Positions 8,554-17,733 of a DNA stretch of 49,258 bases are shown here, piece by piece. The notes under the pieces are model-generated. The model did not search any database and was not told the DNA's origin. It saw only the letters and a list, made by a program, of their open reading frames with translations. The position numbers and the translations under genes are program-made. The DNA lies in contig PHCQ01000034.1 of assembly GCA_002840835.1 (NCBI GenBank), positions 1-49,258 on the forward strand, read 5' to 3'. This stretch comes from Betaproteobacteria bacterium HGW-Betaproteobacteria-16 (GTDB lineage: Bacteria; Pseudomonadota; Gammaproteobacteria; Burkholderiales; Burkholderiaceae_C). How positions within the stretch are numbered: the stretch's first letter is position 1; every line of letters begins with the position of its first letter.

Positions 8554-8608
8554 ATGACAGCATTCTTCCCACATCGTCCCCCCCGGTGCCGATACCTGTT
8601 GGTGGCAA

Positions 8609-8632
8609 TGTCACCGTGTCACTGTGTCGCCA
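8609..8632 (+). repeat. Three tandem 8-bp units TGTCRCYN before the PhoU-like gene
   Basis: TGTCACCG, TGTCACTG and TGTCGCCA follow one another without a gap, ending 48 bases before the GTG start at 8681. The position suits an activator or operator array. The half-site TGTCAC resembles half of a PhoB box, but the 8-base period does not fit the usual 11-base spacing. Confidence 0.4.
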
Positions 8633-8680
8633 CAAGCGGTCTGGATGATCGGGTGGGTACCAACTCACACAGGGGATTGC

Positions 8681-10621
8681 GTGGAAAAAGAAAGCGCCGT
8701 GGCCTCACTCGGCCAGTCTACGTTGCTGCTACCCGCCTGGATAAAGGCCGCCCTGCAGGCCAACGACCGCCTCAAGCTTTACCTGTCGGTGTTGCAGTCG
8801 GCGGCGCAGCGTGCCGCCAACCCCGCGGCCACTTCACCCGACTGGACGCGCGAAATCGCTCGCCTGGGCTTGCGCGACGCCACCTGGCTCAAAGACGTGG
8901 CCACGACCGCCTACCTACAGGACCAGACGCTGATCGTGCCCGAGCTCTCGCTCTGGCTGGAGGCGCTGGCCTCCGACTTGAGCATCATGGCCCGGCCGCT
9001 GTGTGACATCGCCGAACACAAAGACGAGGCACTCGCAGCCCGACGTGACCTCTGGCTCATGAAAATTGAAGAGCTCAACGACGAGGAAGGCTTGAACCCT
9101 CAAATGCTGAACGACCTGACGCACGGCAACCGCCACGGCAGCGATAGCTTTCATCTGCTGGTGATGGACCTGCACAAACAGCTCAATGCCATGGCCGTGG
9201 CCGTGGCCACCGAAGACGTGGACGGCGCACACGTCTGGCAGGTGGAGGACGGAGACCGGCCACTGATCCGAGCCTTCATGCGCGGACTGGCTCGCACCGC
9301 GGCGCTGAAGTTCAGCCACCCCGGCCTGGACACCGCCGTGACCCGGGATGGTAAGCGTCTGCTGATCCAGAACGACATAGGCACCAACGACGCACATGTG
9401 CTGGTGATCGAGGTGGAGAAGCAAGCGATTCACCTCACCTATTCGGACCTGCACGCAGCCCGGTTTGGTTTCTTCCAGCAAATGCTCGAGGGCATCGGTT
9501 TCGAGTGGACCGTGTTCGACCCGCGAACGACGGAAGGTCTGAACCAGGGCAAGCCGTACCAGGTGGGCAACGCGATCTTTTCAGCGGCCGACGATGAGGC
9601 CTTGCAGCAGGCGCTGGAGGCGGTGGCCTCGCGCATCGTCTTCGTGATCGACTGGAACCGCGCTCGCAAGCGGCTGCAGGAGTTTGTGCGCAAGCCGGTG
9701 GCTGTGGCTGTGCTGCGGTTTGCTGCCGAACAGGATGTGGGCCACATGGCCTGGCTGCTGGCGGGCGGTGAGCAGCTCATCTATGAGGCCATGCAGGCGG
9801 TGGACGGCGACGCCTTTCGCATCGGCGACCGGCTCGACCAGGTGCTGGGCGAAGCCGCGGCGCAAGCCTTTCTGCAGGACTTGCTGCGCGTGGCCAGCGT
9901 AAAGCTGCGCGAGCAGCAGCCGGTGGCGCTGATCGCCGACGAAGCCCGGTTGCTGCTGGCGCGCGTGCTGCAGCGCCGCACGTTTGAATTCGACCTGCTG
10001 GCCGAGCATGCGGCCTTCTGCCACGCGCTGGCGCTTGCGTTGAGCGAGGCACTGGAGTTCGCCCACACCACGGAGGAGGGCGTGCAACGCGCCAAGATAT
10101 GGGAGCGCAAAGCCGATCACCTGCTGATGGAAGCGCGGCGCCGGGCCGAGCGCCAGCCTCGCTGGCTGCCCATGGTGCAGCTGCTCGACAACATGGACGA
10201 CATCGCCGATGCGCTGGAAGAAGCCACCTTCATCCACAGCATGACGTTGGCGCCGCCCTTGGCCGGGCTGCCGCCAGCCGTGAATGCGGTGCTGGGTGAG
10301 CTGGCCGACACCACGCTGGCCGCCATACAGGACCAGATCAAGGCGATCGAGATCGCACGCCACATGAGCGAGCACACAGAGCCCGCCGACAGCGAGGCCT
10401 TCCTGCAGGCGCTTTGGCGCATGCTGCGCGCCGAGCGCATCTGCGACGACCTGTTGCGCAACGCCCGCGCGCGCATCGTGCAGACCCTGCACGCGAGCCC
10501 CGCGGTGTTCTCGCTCGCCAACGAACTGGCCGCCACCATCGAGAACGCCACGGACAGTCTGCTCGCGGCCGGCTACGCGCTGCGCAAGCAGGTCTTCAAC
10601 AAATCGGGGATGTCTGCATGA
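8681..10621 (+). CDS. Large protein with C-terminal PhoU-like (DUF47) domain
   Basis: I take the GTG at 8681 as start because AGGGG lies five bases before it; an in-frame ATG at 8624 has no ribosome site. The 646-aa protein is soluble. Residues about 440-645 are helical, with KIWERKADHLLMEARRR and LLDNMDDIADALEEATFI, which match the metal-binding acidic helices of the DUF47/PhoU-divergent family. The first 430 residues are unassigned and contain a nucleotide- or receiver-like stretch (about 215-330). Its stop overlaps the next gene's ATG in ATGA, so it should be translated together with the PPDK-like protein. A link to phosphate or phosphoryl control is inferred from the domain and from the neighbouring pta-like gene. 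Confidence 0.6.
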   Translation: MEKESAVASLGQSTLLLPAWIKAALQANDRLKLYLSVLQSAAQRAANPAATSPDWTREIARLGLRDATWLKDVATTAYLQDQTLIVPELSLWLEALASDLSIMARPLCDIAEHKDEALAARRDLWLMKIEELNDEEGLNPQMLNDLTHGNRHGSDSFHLLVMDLHKQLNAMAVAVATEDVDGAHVWQVEDGDRPLIRAFMRGLARTAALKFSHPGLDTAVTRDGKRLLIQNDIGTNDAHVLVIEVEKQAIHLTYSDLHAARFGFFQQMLEGIGFEWTVFDPRTTEGLNQGKPYQVGNAIFSAADDEALQQALEAVASRIVFVIDWNRARKRLQEFVRKPVAVAVLRFAAEQDVGHMAWLLAGGEQLIYEAMQAVDGDAFRIGDRLDQVLGEAAAQAFLQDLLRVASVKLREQQPVALIADEARLLLARVLQRRTFEFDLLAEHAAFCHALALALSEALEFAHTTEEGVQRAKIWERKADHLLMEARRRAERQPRWLPMVQLLDNMDDIADALEEATFIHSMTLAPPLAGLPPAVNAVLGELADTTLAAIQDQIKAIEIARHMSEHTEPADSEAFLQALWRMLRAERICDDLLRNARARIVQTLHASPAVFSLANELAATIENATDSLLAAGYALRKQVFNKSGMSA

Positions 10622-12270
10622 ACTTCACGCACCACTGGCCCAAGCACTTCTACCTGATCGCAAGTGGCCAGACGCCGCCACACCACAAACCCACACGCGA
10701 GAACATGGGCTCCAAGGCCCACAACCTGCTGCGCATGGCCGCCATCGGCTTGCCGGTGCCGCCCGCGCTGGTGATCGGCACGCACTTTACGCACTCGCCT
10801 GAAGACTGCATGCTGCCGCTGTTCAGCGTCGGCCTGCCGGCCCTGGAGTCGGCGACCGACATGCTGTTCGGCGATCCGCGCCGGCCATTGATCGTCTCAG
10901 TGCGTTCGGGTGCGCCCGTGTCCATGCCCGGCATGATGGAGACGCTGCTCAACGTGGGCCTGTGCGAGGCAACGCTGCCCGGCCTGTTGCGCCAGACAGG
11001 CAACCCGCGCCTGGTGTGGGACGCTTACCGCCGCCTGATCGCCACCTATGGCGAGGTGGTGGCTGGTCTGCCGGGCGCCCTGTTCGAAGACGAAATCAGC
11101 CGTACCACGCTGGGCCGGGACGAACGCCTGCTGGACTTCAGCGAGCTGCGCGAGCTGAGCCAGCGCTTTCTCGCCCTCTATCTGGAGCACGCCGGCGAAC
11201 CGTTTCCTCAGGACGTGCGCGCCCAACTCGGCGGCGCGGTGCAAGCCGTGTTTGCCTCCTGGCAGTTGCACAAGGCACAGACCTACCGCGAGTTGCACGG
11301 TATCGACGAGGCCATGGGAACCGCCGTGACCATCCAACGCATGGTGTTCGGAAACGCCGGTTGTCACTCGGGCGCGGGCGTGGGCTTCACGCGCGACCCG
11401 ACTGATGGTGAGAACCGGATCTGGGTCGATTTCCTGGCCAATGCCCAGGGCGAGGACGTCGTCGCGGGTCAGCGCAATGCGCACGGGCACGAGGTGCTGG
11501 CCCAGACCGCGCCTGACGCCTGGAACGAACTGCAGGCCACCGCCGTCCAGCTGGAGCAGGCGTTCCAAGACATGCAGGACTTCGAGTTCACGGTACAGGA
11601 CGGCGCGCTCTACATGCTGCAGACCCGCTCGGGCAAGCGCACGCCCCTGGCCGCGGCCCGCATCGCGCTCGACCTGCTCGACGAAGGCCTGATAGACGCC
11701 GAGACAGCGCGGGAGCGCACCCACGCGCTGCGGGACGACGACCTTGCCACGCTGCGTCTGGTGACGCAGGACGCACACAAGCCCGGCACGGGACCGGCCA
11801 CATCACTTGCCGAGGCCATGTCTGCCTGCAACGGCGTGGTCAGCGGCGAGATTGCGCTGGATGCCCAGCGTGCGCAGGAGCGTGCCGCCGCCGGTGTGGC
11901 CGTGGTGCTGGTCCGTCAGGACGCCCAGACCAGTGACATCGCCGCGCTGGACGCCGCCGCTGGCTTGCTGACCCAGCGCGGCGCGCGCACCTCACACGCT
12001 GCGGTGGTGGCGCGGCAGATGAACAAGGTCTGCTTGGTGGCTTGCAGCGCCTTGCACATCGACGAGGCCCGCCGCAGCGTGCGGATCGGCGAGCACGAGT
12101 TGGCCGAGGGCGAGGTGATCACGCTCGATGGCAACGAAGGCCTGGTGTACGCGGGTCAGGTGGCGACCGTGAGTGTGAGCGATGAGGCATTGCTCGCTCG
12201 ACTGCGCACGCTGCGCAAGGCGGCCAGCCGTTCGGCCCACAAGACGGACAAGCATCAACACCCCGCCTGA
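10618..12270 (+). CDS. Pyruvate phosphate dikinase-like protein lacking the PEP/pyruvate barrel
   Basis: The 550-aa protein contains the PPDK ATP-grasp region: MGSKAHNLLRMAAIGLPVPP at about residue 31, then VSVRSGAPVSMPGMMETLLN, and GCHSGAGVGFTRDPTDGE. It also has the swivelling phosphohistidine domain with RGARTSHAAVVARQM (catalytic His near 460). It ends about 90 residues later, so the C-terminal TIM barrel that binds PEP/pyruvate is missing; classic PPDK is about 870-900 residues. It could still make a phosphohistidine from ATP and pass the phosphoryl group to another protein or acceptor. The four-base overlap with the PhoU-like gene suggests that protein is a partner or target. Confidence 0.8.
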   Translation: MNFTHHWPKHFYLIASGQTPPHHKPTRENMGSKAHNLLRMAAIGLPVPPALVIGTHFTHSPEDCMLPLFSVGLPALESATDMLFGDPRRPLIVSVRSGAPVSMPGMMETLLNVGLCEATLPGLLRQTGNPRLVWDAYRRLIATYGEVVAGLPGALFEDEISRTTLGRDERLLDFSELRELSQRFLALYLEHAGEPFPQDVRAQLGGAVQAVFASWQLHKAQTYRELHGIDEAMGTAVTIQRMVFGNAGCHSGAGVGFTRDPTDGENRIWVDFLANAQGEDVVAGQRNAHGHEVLAQTAPDAWNELQATAVQLEQAFQDMQDFEFTVQDGALYMLQTRSGKRTPLAAARIALDLLDEGLIDAETARERTHALRDDDLATLRLVTQDAHKPGTGPATSLAEAMSACNGVVSGEIALDAQRAQERAAAGVAVVLVRQDAQTSDIAALDAAAGLLTQRGARTSHAAVVARQMNKVCLVACSALHIDEARRSVRIGEHELAEGEVITLDGNEGLVYAGQVATVSVSDEALLARLRTLRKAASRSAHKTDKHQHPA

Positions 12271-12321
12271 ACCGCCGCCGCACCAGCCTGCACCCGATCC
12301 CCTTCATAGAAAGCGGTCACC

Positions 12322-13719
12322 ATGAACATCTCCAACGACTTTGTCGAGAACCACACCTTTGACGAATTGCAGATCGGCCAGAGTGCCCGCCTGCTGCGCA
12401 CCCTGACGCCGCAGGACATCCAGGCATTCGCAGCGGTGTCCGGCGACACCAACCCGGCGCACCTGAACGCCGAATATGCCAACGACACCCTGTTCCACGG
12501 CGTGATCGGCCACGGGATGTGGAGTGGCGCGCTGATTTCTGCTTTGCTGGGCACGCAGTTCCCTGGCACAGGGACCATCTATCTGGACCAGGCCCTTCAT
12601 TTTTCACGGCCGGTTCGCATCGGCGACACACTGACGGTGAGCGCCACCGTCACCGCCAAGGACGAGCACAAAAAGATCGTCGAACTCGCCTGCGAGGCGG
12701 TCAACCAGAAAGGCGAACAGGTGGTCAGGGGCGTCGCCCGGGTGCTCGCGCCGCCGCACAAGGTTCGCATGCCTCGGGGCAGCTTGCCGCAGATTCAGGT
12801 GTTTGATCCCGAGGCCCGGTTCAACGACCTGCTCGCCATGGTCCAGACCCTGCCCGCGGTTCGTTGCGCCGTGGCGCACCCGTGTGACGAGGGTTCGCTC
12901 AGGGGTGCGGTGGACGCTGCGGGCTATGGACTGCTGGAGCCCGTGTTGATTGGACCCGAAACGCGCATCCGCGCGATCGCCGATGCATTGGGTCTGGATC
13001 TGAATGGCATGGTGATCGTGAACACGCCGCACAGCCACGCCGCCGCCGAACATGCCGCAGCCATGGCGGCATCAGGCGAGGTGCAGAGCCTGATGAAGGG
13101 CAGCCTGCACACCGACGAACTGATCCATGCCGTGCTGGCGCGCAAGGAGCTGCGAACAGGGCGGCGCATGTCGCATGTTTTCCGTTTTGATGTACCGCTT
13201 TACAGCAAGCCCCTGCTCATCACCGACGCCGCGCTCAACATCCGTCCTACGCTGGAGGAAAAAGTGGACATCGTGCAGAACGCGATCGATTTCGCGCGCA
13301 TGCTGGGCTTGGAACTGCCGCGGGTGGCTTTGCTGTCTGCGGTGGAAAACGTGAGCGGCAACATGCCGTCCACACTGGACGCCGCAGCCCTGTGCAAGAT
13401 GGCCGACCGTGGCCAGATCCGGGGTGGCCTGCTGGACGGCCCACTGGCCTTTGACAACGCCATTTCCGCCGAGGCGGCACTTATCAAGAAAATCGAATCG
13501 CCGGTGGCTGGCCAGGCAGATATCCTGGCCGTTCCCGATCTGGAGAGCGGCAACATGCTGGCCAAGCAGCTTGAATACTTGGCCGGCGCGACCGGCTCGG
13601 GCATCGTGCTTGGCGCGCGCGTGCCGATTGCATTGACCAGCCGCGCCGACGGCCCGCGGGCGCGCGTCTCATCGGCCCTGCTGGCGCAATTGGTTGCGCA
13701 CCACGGTCGCGCAGATTGA
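12322..13719 (+). CDS. Bifunctional MaoC-type hydratase / phosphate acetyl(butyryl)transferase
   Basis: This is a 465-aa fusion. Residues about 10-145 form a hot-dog MaoC domain that keeps the hydratase motif GDTNPAHLN (Asp42, His47) and HGVIGHGMWSGALIS. Residues about 160-465 form a phosphate acyltransferase domain with SLMKGSLHTDELIHAVL, DAALNIRPTLEEKVDIVQNA and the C-terminal ATGSGIVLGARVPIALTSR. The second half converts acyl-CoA and phosphate into acyl phosphate. The first half would hydrate enoyl-CoA to (R)-3-hydroxyacyl-CoA, the PHA monomer form. With acetate kinase and PHA synthase converging from downstream, the fusion fits acetyl-CoA/acyl-phosphate exchange and PHA metabolism. It lies 51 bases after the PPDK-like gene. 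Confidence 0.88.
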   Translation: MNISNDFVENHTFDELQIGQSARLLRTLTPQDIQAFAAVSGDTNPAHLNAEYANDTLFHGVIGHGMWSGALISALLGTQFPGTGTIYLDQALHFSRPVRIGDTLTVSATVTAKDEHKKIVELACEAVNQKGEQVVRGVARVLAPPHKVRMPRGSLPQIQVFDPEARFNDLLAMVQTLPAVRCAVAHPCDEGSLRGAVDAAGYGLLEPVLIGPETRIRAIADALGLDLNGMVIVNTPHSHAAAEHAAAMAASGEVQSLMKGSLHTDELIHAVLARKELRTGRRMSHVFRFDVPLYSKPLLITDAALNIRPTLEEKVDIVQNAIDFARMLGLELPRVALLSAVENVSGNMPSTLDAAALCKMADRGQIRGGLLDGPLAFDNAISAEAALIKKIESPVAGQADILAVPDLESGNMLAKQLEYLAGATGSGIVLGARVPIALTSRADGPRARVSSALLAQLVAHHGRAD

Positions 13720-13751
13720 ACCGGGCGCGTCGTCGGAGCGCGACCCTCGAC

Positions 13752-13777
13752 GCCCCCTGAGACGGTCCACTGGGGGC
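13752..13777. terminator. Hairpin between the convergent pta-like and fabI genes
   Basis: GCCCCC (13752-13757) pairs with GGGGGC (13772-13777) around a 14-base loop, in the 113-base space between two convergent genes. There is no T-run on either side, so it may act as an RNA-stabilising hairpin or a Rho-assisted terminator rather than a classical intrinsic one. Confidence 0.35.
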
Positions 13778-13832
13778 ACCGCCGGGCCAGCTTTTCCGGA
13801 CGGTAACGCGCAGTGCTGCGGGGGCATTCATT

Positions 13833-14660
13833 TCATGCCATGTTGTGCAGTCCGGCGTCGACATAGATGACGTCCCCGGTCATGCCCGAGGCGCCACCCC
13901 CCACCAGAAACGCCACCGCACGGCCCACCTCGGCGATGTCCACCAGGCGGTGTCCGGGTGTTCGGGTGACCGCCATGTCGATCAGTTCGTCAAAATGCGC
14001 GATGCCCGACGCCGCCCGTGTGCGCAACGGACCCGGCGACACGGCATAGACGCGGATGTTGCGTTCACCCAGCTCTTTCGCCATGTAGCGCACCGTGGAC
14101 TGCAGTGCGGCCTTGACCGGGCCCATCATGTTGTAGTTGTGCACGACCTTGTCGGCGCCGTAGTAGCTCATGGTGATCAACGCACCACCAGGGTTCATGA
14201 GGTTTTCGGCGTGGTGGGCCATTTCGATGAAGGAGTGGCAGGACACCTGCATCGCCTGCAGAAAGCCCGGCTGCGAGCAGTCCACGATGCGGCCGTGAAG
14301 GTCGTCCCGCGGCGCATACGCGATGGAGTGGATGACAAAGTCGAGGCTGCCCCAGACCGCCCGGATGTGGTCAAACACCGCTTGCATCTGCCCCGGCTGC
14401 GTCACGTCCAGTGGCAGCACCAGGGTCGCGTCGATTTGTCGTGCCAGCGGCTCGACATGGGGTCTGGCCTTGTCGTTGAGATAGGTCAGTGCGATATCGG
14501 CACCGAAGGCGCGCAGCTTGGCCGCACAGCCGAAGGCGATGCTGTCGCCATTGGCCACCCCCACCACCAGACCGCGTTTGCCTTTGAGCATGTCGCCAAT
14601 GCGGGTGTTTTCATCCCAGACCTTGGGCAAGGGATCGATGGAGTTCGGGTCGGTGAACAT
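13833..14660 (-). CDS. fabI: Enoyl-[acyl-carrier-protein] reductase, FabI type
   Basis: The 275-aa short-chain dehydrogenase starts at the ATG with an AAGGAA site; the open frame upstream overlaps ackA in the wrong frame and is ignored. It has the FabI features GLVVGVANGDSIAFGCA (nucleotide site), DFVIHSIAYAPRDDL, the catalytic Tyr/Lys pair in YNMMGPVKAALQ (Y-x6-K) and VSPGPLRTRAASGI. It reduces trans-2-enoyl-ACP with NAD(P)H in fatty acid synthesis. It is downstream of ackA with 46 bases between. The clustering of phaC, ackA, pta and fabI recalls the phosphate-responsive ackA-pta-fabI2 group described in Sinorhizobium. It is probably a second FabI besides the housekeeping one. Confidence 0.9.
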   Translation of the reverse strand: MFTDPNSIDPLPKVWDENTRIGDMLKGKRGLVVGVANGDSIAFGCAAKLRAFGADIALTYLNDKARPHVEPLARQIDATLVLPLDVTQPGQMQAVFDHIRAVWGSLDFVIHSIAYAPRDDLHGRIVDCSQPGFLQAMQVSCHSFIEMAHHAENLMNPGGALITMSYYGADKVVHNYNMMGPVKAALQSTVRYMAKELGERNIRVYAVSPGPLRTRAASGIAHFDELIDMAVTRTPGHRLVDIAEVGRAVAFLVGGGASGMTGDVIYVDAGLHNMA

Positions 14661-14706
14661 GGCAGTTCCTTGTGTTCTGTGAGGTATCCGTGACAGGCGC
14701 CGAGAT

Positions 14707-15891
14707 TCACAGCGCCACCAGTTCGGCGGCGTGTTCGGCGAGCATGCGTTCTTCGTCGGTCTTGAACACCAGCACCTGCACGCGCGAGGTGGGCCGGCTG
14801 ATGATGGTGGCGTTGGATTGGTTGGCTTCGGGGTCGATGTGAAGGCCCATCCAGTCCAAGTCGGCCAGCATCGCCGCGCGCACGGGCGCGGCGTTTTCCC
14901 CGATGCCACCGGTGAGCACCAGGGCATCGAGTCCGCCCAGGCTGGCGGCCAGACCCCCTATCTCGCGCCGGCCGCGATCCGCGAAGTAGGCCAGCGCGTC
15001 GCGCGCGGCGAGGCTGTCCGAGTCCTGCAGGGCGCGCACGTCGTGCGACAGGCCTGACAGGCCCTTGAGGCCCGCGTGCTGGTACAGCAGTTGGGTGATG
15101 GCCGCTGCGTCCATGCCTTTTTCTGTCATCAGGTACAGCACCACCCCTGGGTCCAGCTGGCCGCAGCGCGTGCCCATGGGCAGCCCGTCTAGCGCCGTGA
15201 ACCCCATCGTGGACGCCACCGAGCGACCGTCGCGCATGGCGCACATGGATGCCCCGTTGCCCAGGTGCGCGACGATCACGCGACCGTGGGCGAGCACTGG
15301 GTCGTAAGCGCGCAGGCGACGCGCAATGAACTCGTAGGACAAGCCGTGAAATCCGTAGCGCCGGATGCCTTCGTCGTAGTAGCTGCGTGGCAGTGCAAAC
15401 GTATCGGCCACGAAGGGGTGATTGCGATGAAAAGAGGTATCGAAGCAGGCGATCTGCGGCGCACCAGGAAACGCCATCCGCGCTGCCCGTATGCCGGCGA
15501 GGTTGTGCGGCTGGTGCAGAGGCGCCAGCGGCACAAGGCGTTCCAGATCGGCGACCAATGCATCGTCGATCAGCGCTGGAACCAGGTGGTCGATGCCACC
15601 ATGCACCACCCGGTGGCTCACTGCGGTCAAACGCGTGTCCGCGTTGGCCTGCTTCAGCCAAAGCAGGATCGCGTGAACCGCATCCGCATGGCACGTATCG
15701 CCACGGCCCAGGTGGAAGCCGTGATCGGACAGTCCTTCCTCGGCGGATGTGACCGAGAACGTGGCGCTGGCACCCAGGCCTTCTATCTGCCCGGTGGCCC
15801 GCAGCTGCAGCCCGTCGGTGACAGCGAAGACCGCGAACTTCACGGACGACGACCCCGAATTCAGAGTAAGCAGCAGGGGGTGGTTGGCCAC
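14707..15891 (-). CDS. ackA: Acetate kinase
   Basis: The 394-aa protein begins with LLTLNSGSSSVKFAVF, the adenosine/phosphate motif of the acetokinase family. It has VSHRVVHGG, CFDTSFHRNHP, YGFHGLSYEFI, VAHLGNGASMCAMRDGRSV, STMGFTALDGLPMGTRCGQ and VLTGGIGENAAPVRA, all hallmark AckA motifs. It interconverts acetyl phosphate and ADP with acetate and ATP. It lies 13 bases downstream of the PHA synthase and directly before fabI, so the three form one operon. The acetyl phosphate would come from the fused phosphate acyltransferase encoded on the opposite strand. Length is normal for the family. Confidence 0.95.
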   Translation of the reverse strand: MANHPLLLTLNSGSSSVKFAVFAVTDGLQLRATGQIEGLGASATFSVTSAEEGLSDHGFHLGRGDTCHADAVHAILLWLKQANADTRLTAVSHRVVHGGIDHLVPALIDDALVADLERLVPLAPLHQPHNLAGIRAARMAFPGAPQIACFDTSFHRNHPFVADTFALPRSYYDEGIRRYGFHGLSYEFIARRLRAYDPVLAHGRVIVAHLGNGASMCAMRDGRSVASTMGFTALDGLPMGTRCGQLDPGVVLYLMTEKGMDAAAITQLLYQHAGLKGLSGLSHDVRALQDSDSLAARDALAYFADRGRREIGGLAASLGGLDALVLTGGIGENAAPVRAAMLADLDWMGLHIDPEANQSNATIISRPTSRVQVLVFKTDEERMLAEHAAELVAL

Positions 15892-15904
15892 GGTCGGTAT
15901 GGTG

Positions 15905-17707
15905 TCAATCGCCGTGACGCAGCATCACGTAGCGCCCGGGCGCCGCACCCAGCGCGGGTTCGACGGGCGGCTGGCGGGCGTCCACCATCTCACCGCTGCC
16001 ATGGCTCTGCATCCAGCCGCTCCAGGCCTCCCACCAGCTGCCCTGGCGGTGCGCTGCCGTGGCCACCCATTGCTCCGGGCTGGGTTGCTTGTCCACCTGG
16101 GCGGTGGTCTGCATCTGGTAATGCCGCCCGGCGTGGCCGGGCTCGGACACGATGCCTGCGTTGTGCCCACCGTTGGTCAGCACGAAGGTCACGTCTGCGT
16201 CCACCAGTTGGTGGACCTTGAACACCGAACGCCAGGGCGAGACATGGTCTTTGGCGGTGCCCACCGCGAACAGCGGCACGGTGATGTCGCGCAGCGAGAT
16301 CGCCTGTCCCTCAAAGGTGTAGCGCCCTTCGGCCAGATCGTTGCCCAGGTACATGTGGCGCAGGTACTGGCTGTGCATCACAGCCGGCAGGCGCGTCACA
16401 TCGGCGTTCCAGACCATCAGGTCGTTGCTGTACGGCGGTTCACCCAGCAGCACTGAGCGGGTGCGCTGCGACCACACCAACTCTCGAGAATGCAGGAACT
16501 GGAACGATCCGGCCATCTGCCGGCCGCTCAGGAAACCCTGCTCGGCCATCAAGTCTTCGAGCATCTCCACCTGCGCCGCATCGATCAGAACACCCATCTC
16601 GCCCGGTTCGGAAAAATCGGTCTCGGCGGCCATCAGCGTCAGACTGGCCAAGGGGGACGGGGAGCTGGTCGAGGCCTCTGGTGGTGCGAGGGCCGCGGCC
16701 GCGATGGCGGTGAAGGTGCCGCCCAGGCAATAGCCGGCCAGATGCACCTGCTGCTGCGTGGCCGAGCGCACATGGTCCAGCGCATCGAGCACACCCATGC
16801 GCACGTAATCGTCCAGCGACAGCAGGGCATCGTTCTCGTCGGGATTTCGCCATGACACGATGTACACGGTATGCCCCTGCGCCACCAGCCAGCGCACCAT
16901 GGAGTTGTGTGGCGAAAGATCCAGGATGTAGAACTTCATGATGCAGGACGGAACGATCAGCACGGGCTCGGCGTTCACCTGCATGGTGACCGGCTGGTAC
17001 TGGATCAGTTCGATCAGATCGTTGCGCAGCACGACCTGCCCGGGGGACATGGCCAGACCTTTTCCTGGTGCCAGCACCTCGCTGCTCGGTTGCAACGGCG
17101 TGAGTCCATGGCGCAGGCGCCATTCATCCACCGCATGGCCCATGCCCACGACCAGGCTTTGGCCACGGGTGTCAGCTGCCTTCTGCAGAGCCTGTGGGTT
17201 GGACAGGAGACCGTTGCCAGGCGAGACCATGTCCAGCCATTGCCTGGAAAAGAACCGCAGCTGTTCGCGGGAGTGGCGTTCCATGCCGCGAAGCTCGGCT
17301 GCGCTTTGCCACCAGCGCTCCCACGACTGGTTGGCCGAGGCCATGGCGCTCCAGGGCCACTGGTTCCAGGCCGAATCGTCAAAGCGAGGATCTTTGGGCG
17401 GCTGCGCGCTGTTTGGCACGTCGGTGTCGGCGTCGGGTCCATGGGCAATCGGTGCCATTGGCTGCAGTCGTGTCACAGCCGCACGCAGCGACTCGTTCAG
17501 CCAGGCCAGACCGATGGTCTGTGCCTCGGTACCCAGACGGGCCTGGGTGCCCGGAGACACGGCCAGATTGAGCGCCCAGTCGGTCCAGGCACGGGCCAGC
17601 GAGACGGGAGACAAACCCACATGGACGCGGGCCAGCGCGGCGTGGGCGAGTTGGTCCAGTGCGTCAGCAGCCTGGTGGAGTCGGAGGGAGCTGTTTTCAG
17701 ATGGCAT
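15905..17707 (-). CDS. phaC: Poly(3-hydroxyalkanoate) synthase
   Basis: With the ATG at 17707 the protein has 600 residues, the usual class I PhaC size. Longer starts at 17785 or 18040 are possible, but the latter would overlap the divergent CYTH/CHAD gene; no start has a good ribosome site. The lipase-like box is GYCLGG (Cys327). The triad is completed by the Asp in GTAKDHVSPW and the His in TNGGHNAGI. It polymerises 3-hydroxyacyl-CoA on the granule surface. It is the first gene of an operon with ackA and fabI. An inverted repeat just upstream may be a regulatory site. The N-terminal 200 residues are less typical, as in secondary PHA synthases. Confidence 0.9.
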   Translation of the reverse strand: MPSENSSLRLHQAADALDQLAHAALARVHVGLSPVSLARAWTDWALNLAVSPGTQARLGTEAQTIGLAWLNESLRAAVTRLQPMAPIAHGPDADTDVPNSAQPPKDPRFDDSAWNQWPWSAMASANQSWERWWQSAAELRGMERHSREQLRFFSRQWLDMVSPGNGLLSNPQALQKAADTRGQSLVVGMGHAVDEWRLRHGLTPLQPSSEVLAPGKGLAMSPGQVVLRNDLIELIQYQPVTMQVNAEPVLIVPSCIMKFYILDLSPHNSMVRWLVAQGHTVYIVSWRNPDENDALLSLDDYVRMGVLDALDHVRSATQQQVHLAGYCLGGTFTAIAAAALAPPEASTSSPSPLASLTLMAAETDFSEPGEMGVLIDAAQVEMLEDLMAEQGFLSGRQMAGSFQFLHSRELVWSQRTRSVLLGEPPYSNDLMVWNADVTRLPAVMHSQYLRHMYLGNDLAEGRYTFEGQAISLRDITVPLFAVGTAKDHVSPWRSVFKVHQLVDADVTFVLTNGGHNAGIVSEPGHAGRHYQMQTTAQVDKQPSPEQWVATAAHRQGSWWEAWSGWMQSHGSGEMVDARQPPVEPALGAAPGRYVMLRHGD

Positions 17708-17733
17708 GAAGCCATCGTATGGAATGCCTGTGA

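Noticed and set aside
8624..8680. Upstream ATG start of the PhoU-like protein
   Set aside because: It has no ribosome site and the extra residues look like promoter sequence, which contains the tandem TGTCAC units; the GTG at 8681 has AGGGG at good distance.
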